This document shows positions 1 through 5,596 of a stretch of 6,130 bases of DNA, in pieces. Origin of the DNA: Acidobacteriota bacterium. Its GTDB lineage: Bacteria; Acidobacteriota; Polarisedimenticolia; Polarisedimenticolales; Polarisedimenticolaceae. Position 1 is the first letter of the stretch, and each line of letters opens with the position of its first letter. A program made the position numbers and the translations under genes. Location: contig WVWW01000202.1 in assembly GCA_011773795.1 (NCBI GenBank), forward strand, positions 32,346 to 38,475, read 5' to 3'. The notes beneath the pieces are model-generated. The model was not told where the DNA came from and made no database searches. It saw only the letters and a list, made by a program, of their open reading frames with translations.

Positions 1-10
1 GATCCGTGCT

Positions 11-19
11 TGCTAAATT
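11..19 (+). promoter_or_regulatory. Possible extended -10 promoter element upstream of nrdJ
   Basis: TGC followed by TAAATT at 14-19 resembles an extended -10 element (TGn plus a hexamer matching four of six consensus positions). Transcription would start near position 26 and leave a leader of about 50 nt. Any -35 hexamer would lie before the window starts, so it cannot be checked. If this promoter is the real one, the leader is too short to hold a cobalamin riboswitch. Confidence 0.25.
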
Positions 20-62
20 CCGCGGGCTTGTTCGACGACGTTCCAGGAGAAACTCGAAAACC

Positions 63-69
63 AGGAGGT
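63..69 (+). promoter_or_regulatory. Shine-Dalgarno sequence setting the nrdJ start
   Basis: AGGAGGT lies 8 nt before the ATG at 78. This is a near-perfect anti-16S match at ideal spacing and decides the start in favour of 78 over the in-frame GTG at 6. A weaker AGGAGA at 44-49 has no start codon at a suitable distance. Confidence 0.85.
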
Positions 70-77
70 CCCCCCAC

Positions 78-2852
78 ATGCTCGGTCCGGAAAAACGGCC
101 TGATCAAGATCGCGTAGACGCCCCTCAACTCGGTAACGAACCGCCTGCCAAAGCGGCTCTTCCCGATCTCCGGGAGGGCCTGCGCATCCCGCGGCGTTAC
201 ACCGAACCGGGCGTTCATCCCTACGACGAGATCGAGTGGGAGCTGCGCGACGCGGTGATCACCAACGAGCGGGGCGAGGTCGCCTTCGAGCAGCGCAACG
301 TCGAGGTGCCGAAGTCCTGGTCCCAGCTGGCGACCAACGTCGTCGCGCAGAAGTACTTCCGCGGTCAGCTGGGCACGCCGGAGCGCGAGACCAGCGTGCG
401 CCAGCTGATCGACCGCGTCGTCAAGACCGCCGCACGATGGGGTCGCGAAGGCGGCGCCTTCGCTTCCGAGGCGGACGCCGAGGCCTTCGAGGCCGAGCTG
501 ACCCACCTGCTGGTGCACCAGATGGTCTCGTTCAACTCGCCGGTGTGGTTCAACTGCGGCGTCGAGGAGCACCCGCAGGTCTCGGCCTGCTTCATCAACT
601 CGGTCGAGGACACGATGGGCTCGATCCTCGACCTGGCCAAGACCGAGGGCATGCTGTTCAAGTTCGGCTCGGGCACGGGCTCGAACCTCTCGACGCTGCG
701 CTCGAGCCGCGAGAAGCTGGCCGGCGGCGGCACGGCCTCGGGGCCGGTCTCGTTCATGAAGGGCTACGACGCCTTCGCCGGCGTGATCAAGTCGGGCGGC
801 AAGACGCGCCGCGCGGCCAAGATGGTGATCCTCAACTGCGATCACCCGGACATCGAGGAGTTCATCAACTGCAAGGCCGACGAGGAGAAGAAGGCCTGGG
901 CGCTGATCGACGCCGGCTACTCGGGCGAGTTCAACGTCCCCGGCGGCGCCTACGACTCGGTGTTCTTCCAGAACGCCAACCACTCGGTGCGCGTGACCGA
1001 CGAGTTCATGCGGGCCGTGCTGGGCGATCGCGACTGGCAAACACGGGCGGTGACGAGCGGCAAGCCTGTCGAGACGGTCAAGGCAAAGAAGCTGATGCGC
1101 GAGATGGCCGAGGCGGCGTGGGTCTGCGGCGATCCCGGCATCCAGTACGACACCACGATCAACGCCTGGCACACCTGCCCGAACACGGCGCCGATCAACG
1201 CGTCGAACCCCTGCAGCGAGTACATGTTCCTCGACGACTCGGCCTGCAACCTGGCCTCGCTCAACCTGATGAAGTTCCGCCGCCCCGACGGCGAGTTCGA
1301 CGTCGAGTCGTTCCGCCACGCCGTCGAGGTCACGATCACCGCGATGGAGATCTGGGTCGACAACGCCTCCTACCCGACGCCGGCGATCGAGAAGAACTCG
1401 CACGAGTACCGCCCGCTGGGTCTGGGCTACGCCAACCTCGGTGCGCTGTTGATGTCGCGTGGTTTACCCTACGACGACGATTCCGGCCGCCAGTACGCCG
1501 CCGCCGTGACTGCATTGATGTGCGGCGAGTCCTACTGCCAGTCGGCACGGATCGCGGCCAAGAGTGGGCCGTTCCTGGGCTTCACCCGCAACCGCGAGCC
1601 GTTCCTGCAGGTGATGCGCAAGCACCAGAGCCCCGCCGACGGCATCGATGGCGAAGTGGTCCCGACCGACCTGTTGTCGGCCGCACGTGGCGTGTGGGCC
1701 GACGCCGTCACGCTGGGCACCGAGTACGGCTACAAGAACGCCCAGGCCACGGTGCTGGCCCCCACCGGCACGATCGCCTTCATGATGGACTGCGACACGA
1801 CCGGCATCGAGCCGGATCTGGCGCTGGTCAAGTACAAGAAGCTGGTCGGCGGCGGCCTGTTCAAGATCGTCAACAACACGGTGCCGCTGGCGCTCAAGAA
1901 GCTCGGCTACGAGCGCGACGCGATCCAGCAGATCGTCGACCACGTCGACGAGCAGGGAACGATCGAGGGTTGCGAGCTGCTCGATGAAGCGCACCTTCCG
2001 GTCTTCGATTGCTCGTTCAAGCCGCAGAACGGCAAGCGCTCGATCCATCACATGGGTCACATCAAGATGATGGCGGCGGTACAGCCGTTCCTCTCCGGCG
2101 CGATCAGCAAGACCGTCAACATGCCCGCCGACTCCACGGTCGAGGACATCGAGGAGGCCTACATCGAGGCCTGGCGGCTCGGGCTCAAGGCGATCGCGAT
2201 CTACCGCGACGGCTGCAAGCGCACGCAGCCGTTGTCAACGGGTGCCGCGGGCTCGGCCGCCGCGGCCACGGGCCTGGCCACGGGCACGCAGCCGGCGCGG
2301 CGCAAGCTCGAGGACACGCGCGAATCGATCACGCACAAGTTCTCGGTCGCCGGCCACGAGGGTTACATCACGGTCGGCCTTTACCCGGACACCCGTCAGC
2401 CCGGCGAGATCTTCATCACACTCGGGAAAGCCGGGTCGACGCTGGCCGGTTTTGCGGACGCTTTCGCCACGGCGATCTCGTTCTCGCTGCAGCACGGCGT
2501 GGAGCTGCGGTTCCTGGTGGACAAGTTCACCCACGTGCGCTTCGAGCCCTCCGGGTTCACCGGCAACCCGGACATCCCGATCGCCAAGTCGATCGTGGAC
2601 TACGTGTTCCGCTGGCTGGCGCAGCAGTTCCTCCCCGAGGATCAGCGTCCCGGTGGCGGACTGTCGGTCAACGGCGGGTCGGGCGAGTTCGAGGCCGATG
2701 CCGACGCCAAGGCCAGACTCGCCGAGCAGGAGCGGGCGGTGTTCGTGGCCCAGGCCGACGCGCCGCCGTGCCACGAGTGCGGCGAGATCATGGTGCGCAA
2801 CGGCGCCTGCTACGCCTGCGTGAACTGCGGAGCCACGAGCGGCTGTTCGTAG
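78..2852 (+). CDS. nrdJ: Adenosylcobalamin-dependent class II ribonucleoside-diphosphate reductase NrdJ
   Basis: This cytoplasmic enzyme reduces ribonucleotides to deoxyribonucleotides, using adenosylcobalamin to generate the active-site thiyl radical; class II enzymes need no oxygen and tolerate it. From the ATG at 78 the protein has 924 residues, normal for the long NrdJ family. The N-terminus has the family's RRYTEPGVHPYDEIEWELRD block and no ATP-cone. FNSPVWFNCG is followed by the first redox cysteine, C171 (VSACFIN). NPCSE carries the presumed thiyl-radical C379 with N377 and E381, and C390 (SACNLASLNL) is the partner redox cysteine. APTGTI (561-566) is the phosphate-binding loop. After an Ala/Gly/Thr-rich linker (about 718-740) comes a TSCPD domain (about 750-848). 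The C-terminus is a Cys-rich tail (C898, C901, C911, C914, C917, C923), probably a zinc ribbon with a role in re-reducing the active site. All key residues are present and the frame is intact. The in-frame GTG at 6 would add only an Arg-rich extension without a ribosome site. The gene is followed by a strong terminator, so it is probably the last or only gene of its transcript. Confidence 0.97.
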   Translation: MLGPEKRPDQDRVDAPQLGNEPPAKAALPDLREGLRIPRRYTEPGVHPYDEIEWELRDAVITNERGEVAFEQRNVEVPKSWSQLATNVVAQKYFRGQLGTPERETSVRQLIDRVVKTAARWGREGGAFASEADAEAFEAELTHLLVHQMVSFNSPVWFNCGVEEHPQVSACFINSVEDTMGSILDLAKTEGMLFKFGSGTGSNLSTLRSSREKLAGGGTASGPVSFMKGYDAFAGVIKSGGKTRRAAKMVILNCDHPDIEEFINCKADEEKKAWALIDAGYSGEFNVPGGAYDSVFFQNANHSVRVTDEFMRAVLGDRDWQTRAVTSGKPVETVKAKKLMREMAEAAWVCGDPGIQYDTTINAWHTCPNTAPINASNPCSEYMFLDDSACNLASLNLMKFRRPDGEFDVESFRHAVEVTITAMEIWVDNASYPTPAIEKNSHEYRPLGLGYANLGALLMSRGLPYDDDSGRQYAAAVTALMCGESYCQSARIAAKSGPFLGFTRNREPFLQVMRKHQSPADGIDGEVVPTDLLSAARGVWADAVTLGTEYGYKNAQATVLAPTGTIAFMMDCDTTGIEPDLALVKYKKLVGGGLFKIVNNTVPLALKKLGYERDAIQQIVDHVDEQGTIEGCELLDEAHLPVFDCSFKPQNGKRSIHHMGHIKMMAAVQPFLSGAISKTVNMPADSTVEDIEEAYIEAWRLGLKAIAIYRDGCKRTQPLSTGAAGSAAAATGLATGTQPARRKLEDTRESITHKFSVAGHEGYITVGLYPDTRQPGEIFITLGKAGSTLAGFADAFATAISFSLQHGVELRFLVDKFTHVRFEPSGFTGNPDIPIAKSIVDYVFRWLAQQFLPEDQRPGGGLSVNGGSGEFEADADAKARLAEQERAVFVAQADAPPCHECGEIMVRNGACYACVNCGATSGCS

Positions 2853-2874
2853 GGCTCGACCGGATCGCATAAAG

Positions 2875-2901
2875 AAAGGGCGCCCGTTCCGGGCGCCCTT
2901 T
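2875..2901. terminator. Bidirectional intrinsic terminator between nrdJ and the globin gene
   Basis: AAAGGGCGCCCG (2875-2886) and CGGGCGCCCTTT (2890-2901) form a perfect 12-bp stem around a 3-nt loop. On the plus strand the stem runs into TTTT (2899-2902), then CGTTT. On the minus strand it runs into TTTCTTTAT. The hairpin sits 22 nt after the nrdJ stop and 25 nt from the stop of the convergent minus-strand gene, so it can end both transcripts. Confidence 0.92.
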
Positions 2902-2926
2902 TCGTTTCTCGAGCCGCGCGACGGAT

Positions 2927-3481
2927 TCAGATGCCGACGACCTCGCCATGTTTCGAGGCGAAGTGGCACATGACCTCCTCGATCTCGTTCTCGCCGATCC
3001 CGGCGGCCGTCATCGCCGCATGCACGTCCCCGCCGGCGGCGAGGAACAGTTCGTTGGTGATGTTCATGCCGGTGTGCACCTCGACCATGCCGCCGCCGGC
3101 GTAGGTGACGTCGCCACCGGCGACCTCAGCGAGGTAGTCGGTAACGCTCGCGATCAGTGTCGCGTCGTCCGCCTCCGCAAACAGGTGCGCGATGGCCTCG
3201 TTTTCGTGGTGCAGCCGGACGACCTCCGTCACGACACCCTCGATCGCGTCACGGCCGCCCAACCGGTCGTAAAGCGACGATTCGGCCTGCCGGGCGGCGA
3301 TCGCTTCGGCGGCCGCCTCGCAATCGGCCTGCATCGCGGCGACCTGGTCATCGGCGGTCGGCTCCGCCGCGGGTTCCGCTGCCGCCGGTTCGGCCGCAGG
3401 CTCGGCTTCCGCCGGTTCCTCGCCGGCGCACGCGGCGAAAACCAGCGCGAGCAGCACCAACAACCAACCCTTCGTTCTCAT
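2927..3481 (-). CDS. Exported lipoprotein with a group I truncated haemoglobin domain
   Basis: The 184-residue product is predicted to be a membrane-anchored haem protein facing the periplasm or exterior. Residues 1-17 are a lipoprotein signal peptide (MRTKGW, then a hydrophobic stretch) ending at lipobox VFAAC; Cys18 is the expected lipidation site. Ala at +2 gives no inner-membrane retention signal under the Lol rule. Residues 21-41 are a Glu/Pro/Ala tether. The globin domain spans about 68-184. It opens with LYDRLGGRDAIEGVV, has a Phe at the CD1 position (F101), a Gly-rich EF loop (AGGDVTYAGGG), and VHTGMNIT containing the proximal haem ligand His136. By my alignment the distal residues depart from the family: Val87-Val88 replace the usual Phe-Tyr at B9/B10, and Ser112-Val113 replace the usual polar E6/E7 pair. 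Family members commonly bind O2 or NO, but the ligand and partner here are unknown. C54 and C172 are the only other cysteines. The ATG at 3481 has a strong Shine-Dalgarno sequence. The gene appears monocistronic, convergent with nrdJ and divergent from the glycosyltransferase gene. Confidence 0.9.
   Translation of the reverse strand: MRTKGWLLVLLALVFAACAGEEPAEAEPAAEPAAAEPAAEPTADDQVAAMQADCEAAAEAIAARQAESSLYDRLGGRDAIEGVVTEVVRLHHENEAIAHLFAEADDATLIASVTDYLAEVAGGDVTYAGGGMVEVHTGMNITNELFLAAGGDVHAAMTAAGIGENEIEEVMCHFASKHGEVVGI
3359..3418 (-). repeat. Degenerate Ala/Glu/Pro-coding repeat (lipoprotein tether)
   Basis: This stretch encodes residues 22-41 of the globin lipoprotein, an irregular repeat of EPAxAE/EPAAAE units. 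At DNA level the short unit CCGCCGGTTC or a close variant recurs (around 3366-3376, 3381-3391 and 3409-3418 on the plus strand). It probably forms a flexible spacer between the lipid anchor and the globin fold. Such low-complexity DNA tends to vary in length between strains. Confidence 0.6.
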
Positions 3482-3487
3482 CTACGT

Positions 3488-3493
3488 CCTCCT
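3488..3493 (-). promoter_or_regulatory. Shine-Dalgarno sequence of the globin lipoprotein gene
   Basis: On the minus strand AGGAGG lies 6 nt before the ATG at 3481. This fixes the start and gives a complete signal peptide. Confidence 0.85.
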
Positions 3494-3501
3494 GTTAACC
3501 C

Positions 3502-3513
3502 GGCCCCGGGGCC
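3502..3513. promoter_or_regulatory. 12-bp perfect palindrome in the globin gene leader
   Basis: GGCCCCGGGGCC is a perfect inverted repeat between the predicted -10 box and the ribosome site of the globin gene, at about +6 to +17 of the inferred transcript. It could be an operator or a small leader hairpin (4-bp stem, 4-nt loop). In GC-rich DNA it could also be chance. Confidence 0.25.
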
Positions 3514-3524
3514 TCTCCGGCACG

Positions 3525-3553
3525 AGACTATTCCCGGCCACGAACGAGGTCAA
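3525..3553 (-). promoter_or_regulatory. Probable sigma-70-type promoter for the globin lipoprotein gene
   Basis: Read on the minus strand, TTGACC (3553-3548, five of six matches to the -35 consensus) is separated by exactly 17 nt from TAGTCT (3530-3525). That -10 hexamer matches only three of six positions but keeps the key first T, second A and last T. The inferred start near 3518 gives a leader of about 37 nt containing the ribosome site. It lies in the 94-nt gap between the divergent globin and glycosyltransferase genes. Confidence 0.5.
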
Positions 3554-3574
3554 CGGCTTTCGACTCTCTCACGG

Positions 3575-3580
3575 TATGAT
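3575..3580 (+). promoter_or_regulatory. -10-like hexamer at the glycosyltransferase start
   Basis: TATGAT matches the -10 consensus at five of six positions but overlaps the annotated ATG (3576). If it is functional, transcription would begin near 3587 and translation would have to start at one of the in-frame GTG codons at 3591 or 3597, nearly leaderless. No convincing -35 hexamer is seen at the right distance. Confidence 0.2.
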
Positions 3581-5447
3581 CACGACGCTCGTGAGCGTGT
3601 GGATTTTTTCCTGGGCCACAGCGTTGGTCGTCGCGATAGCGGTCGTATCGGCGGCGTGGGCCGCCGGGTGCCGGCTGCTGGAGTTGATCTGGCCGCGGGG
3701 ACGCGAAAGGGTTTCCGCGCCCTACGCGGCGCTCGGTCTTGGCTTCGGCTCGATCGTCGCCACGGTCTTCGTGTTGGGCAGTGCCGGGTGGCTCTCACGT
3801 CCCTTGCTGGTCGGGTTGCTCTTGCTCGGCGCAACGGTGGGGTTGCTGGACACGCTGCGGATCCTGCGCGACCGGGCCGGCGTGCCCGGCTTCTGGCACA
3901 AGTGTGGGCTCGAGGCGATTGTCCTCGGCGTGCCTGCAGTTCTCGGCTTCGCCTACGCGACCCTGCCGCCCGTCTTCTACGACGCCCTCGTGTACCACCT
4001 CGGCTTGCCCAACCTGTATCTGGCCTCCGGTTCGCTGATCTACCCCGACACGTTCAGTTTGGCCGGATACCCGCAGAACGCGGAACTTATTTTCACGCCG
4101 GCACTGGCAGCCGCCGGCGAGGTCGGGGTCCGTGTCACCGGTTTCCTGCTTACCTGGGCGTCCGCGCTGCTCCTCCGCCGGCTGGCGGCCGAACGATTCG
4201 GGGAGGTTGCCGGTAACCTGGCCTACCTGCTCGTCGTGAGCCAGTGGTTCTTCACCTTCCAGGCGGTGTTCCTCAAGGTTGACCTGGTCGGCGCGTTCTT
4301 CCTCCTTGCCGCGTTCGCGGTGATCCTCGACGCCGGTGAAGCCGACGGCTCACGACCGTGGGTCGTCGTCGGTCTGCTTGCCGGATTGGCCGTCGGCGTC
4401 AAGTTCGCCAATCTCGTCCCGGTCGGACTCGTTGCGATTTCGCTTCCGTGGCTGCCGGGAAGCCGTCCGCGTTGGAGGCATGCCCTGATCGTGCTCGGGC
4501 TCGCGCTCGTGGTCGGCTCGCCGTGGTTGATCCGCAACACGATCCATCGCGGCAACCCCTTCTTCCCCGCGTTCTACGAGCAGCTCGGCGGCCGGGGCTG
4601 GGACGAGGACAACGCGGCGCGCATGCGCGCCGAGACGGGGATGAGCGTCGACCGCTCGGTGGCCGCTCGCGCACAGCGGTTCGCCACGATCGGCTGGCGC
4701 ACCGGGTACGGCTCCGGCGGGGAGGTGTCGCGTGCCTGGATCCCGCTGTTGCTTGCGGGCCTGGCGCTTTCGAAACGGCGTGAGGTTCGCTGGCTGCTCG
4801 CTCTGGCCGTCGTGAATCTGCTGCTGGGACTGCTGTTCTTCACTGTTTATCTGCGGATCTACGCTTGGGCCCTTCTCGTCGTCCCGCTCGGTGCGGCCGC
4901 GCTGTGGGATCGTTTTCGACATGTGACCGCGCGCGTCGCGCTCGGCCTGATCACCGCATGGGTCGTCGTGACGGGCTACATCACGTCGGCCACGGCGTGC
5001 GACCTGATCTCGGGCGGGGGAAGCCGTGTCATCTTCGGCAAACTGACCCCGGACGACTATCTCGTCGAACGAATCAGCTACACCCCGATCGCACGATACA
5101 TCAACGAAAACCTCGGTCCCGAGGCGCGAATCCGCGTCCTCGGCAGCGCCCGCACCGCTTATATCCACCGCGTCTGTATCGCGAGCTACGTCTGGGACGA
5201 CCCGCTGGCGGCCGAGCTGGTCGATGACGATTCCGCGGCACGGGCGGCGATGCGATCACTCCGAGAGCAAGGTTTCACCCACGTGTTGCTGGACACCGGG
5301 GAGATGGAGCGCCTGGAACGCTCGCAGGGTCTGTTCGGTTACTCGCAGCGGGAGGGCGGGCGCGACGGCATCGACCGATTCCTGCGTGGCTTGACGAGCC
5401 TGGTCGCCGCCAACGGCGTGTACCTGTTCGAGATCCCGGACGACTAG
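3576..5447 (+). CDS. GT-C-like multi-pass membrane glycosyltransferase
   Basis: The 623-residue product is an integral membrane protein with about 12-13 hydrophobic segments (for example 7-28, 52-70, 75-92, 110-130, 184-200, 236-252, 261-278, 302-317, 404-425, 452-473). It resembles lipid-carrier-dependent GT-C enzymes (PMT/ArnT/Rgt-like), which move sugars from polyprenyl-phosphate donors on the outer face of the inner membrane. Support comes from the loop after the fourth hydrophobic segment: PPVFYDALVYHLGLPNLYL carries an acidic residue (D136) where GT-C folds place the catalytic Asp, plus H141, and is followed by YPQNAELIF (165-173). K276 follows a later membrane segment, and RNTIHRGNPFFPAFY (320-334) is a motif typical of these membrane proteins. 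About residues 475-623 form a soluble C-terminal domain (VLGSARTAYI, FTHVLLDTGE). Acceptor and sugar cannot be inferred. The start is uncertain: no Shine-Dalgarno sequence precedes the ATG at 3576, and in-frame GTGs at 3591 and 3597 are alternatives that leave the first membrane helix nearly whole. No terminator hairpin follows the stop. A WbqC-family gene lies 149 nt downstream on the same strand. Confidence 0.8.
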   Translation: MITTLVSVWIFSWATALVVAIAVVSAAWAAGCRLLELIWPRGRERVSAPYAALGLGFGSIVATVFVLGSAGWLSRPLLVGLLLLGATVGLLDTLRILRDRAGVPGFWHKCGLEAIVLGVPAVLGFAYATLPPVFYDALVYHLGLPNLYLASGSLIYPDTFSLAGYPQNAELIFTPALAAAGEVGVRVTGFLLTWASALLLRRLAAERFGEVAGNLAYLLVVSQWFFTFQAVFLKVDLVGAFFLLAAFAVILDAGEADGSRPWVVVGLLAGLAVGVKFANLVPVGLVAISLPWLPGSRPRWRHALIVLGLALVVGSPWLIRNTIHRGNPFFPAFYEQLGGRGWDEDNAARMRAETGMSVDRSVAARAQRFATIGWRTGYGSGGEVSRAWIPLLLAGLALSKRREVRWLLALAVVNLLLGLLFFTVYLRIYAWALLVVPLGAAALWDRFRHVTARVALGLITAWVVVTGYITSATACDLISGGGSRVIFGKLTPDDYLVERISYTPIARYINENLGPEARIRVLGSARTAYIHRVCIASYVWDDPLAAELVDDDSAARAAMRSLREQGFTHVLLDTGEMERLERSQGLFGYSQREGGRDGIDRFLRGLTSLVAANGVYLFEIPDD

Positions 5448-5596
5448 CCGTCGAGCTTACGCAGCAGCGTCTTCGGCGCGGTCATGCGATACGCCTGTTC
5501 GACCAGATCCCGACCCAGCCGTGCTTGCCGACGTAGGAGGGGACGAGGAAACGCCAGTATCGGCCTGCGCGACGCAATGGGATAATGCTGGATTCC
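5444..5596 (-). pseudogene. Possible remnant of the C-terminus of a lost minus-strand gene
   Basis: The minus strand here is open and ends in a TAG at 5446-5444. Its last residues, AYRMTAPKTLLRKLDG, look like a genuine protein tail: amphipathic, basic, of mixed composition. Over the final 28 codons I count G/C at 22 first, 13 second and 21 third positions, the low-in-the-middle pattern of real coding sequence in this window. No usable start lies between 5597 and this tail apart from an ATG that would give only 13 residues. Upstream of 5597 the same frame runs antisense to the WbqC gene and reads as a shadow. The simplest reading is a truncated, inactive gene end. I do not recognise the family. 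It could also be chance, since GC-rich DNA often leaves long open frames. Confidence 0.3.
5578..5586 (+). promoter_or_regulatory. Possible extended -10 promoter for the WbqC gene
   Basis: TGG followed by GATAAT (5581-5586, five of six matches to TATAAT) forms an extended -10 element. The predicted transcription start, near 5593, is only a few nucleotides before the ATG at 5597, implying a nearly leaderless message. That fits the absence of a Shine-Dalgarno sequence there. No clear -35 hexamer is seen. Confidence 0.35.

Noticed and set aside
6..77. GTG at 6 as the nrdJ start, adding 24 residues
   Set aside because: The extension is Arg-rich and unlike NrdJ N-termini, it has no ribosome site in view, and the ATG at 78 has a near-perfect one.
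236..1987. 583-codon open frame overlapping nrdJ in another frame
   Set aside because: It is an Arg-rich shadow of nrdJ, which has all its catalytic motifs in the other frame.
78..3481. Functional pairing of nrdJ with the globin lipoprotein as an oxygen-related module
   Set aside because: The genes converge and are separated by a strong bidirectional terminator, so they are not co-transcribed, and class II reductase does not need oxygen control. Adjacency alone does not support a system.
3494..3499. GTTAAC palindrome near the globin ribosome site
   Set aside because: It is a six-base palindrome with no partner repeat, easily expected by chance.
2948..4216. 422-codon plus-strand open frame across the globin gene and the start of the glycosyltransferase gene
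   Set aside because: It is antisense to the well-supported globin gene and then out of frame with the glycosyltransferase gene. Its Arg/Gly/His-rich composition is typical of a shadow frame in GC-rich DNA.
4350..5168. 272-codon minus-strand open frame inside the glycosyltransferase gene
   Set aside because: It is antisense to a continuous membrane-protein gene, its composition is low-complexity Arg/Asp/Gln-rich, and no family motif is visible.
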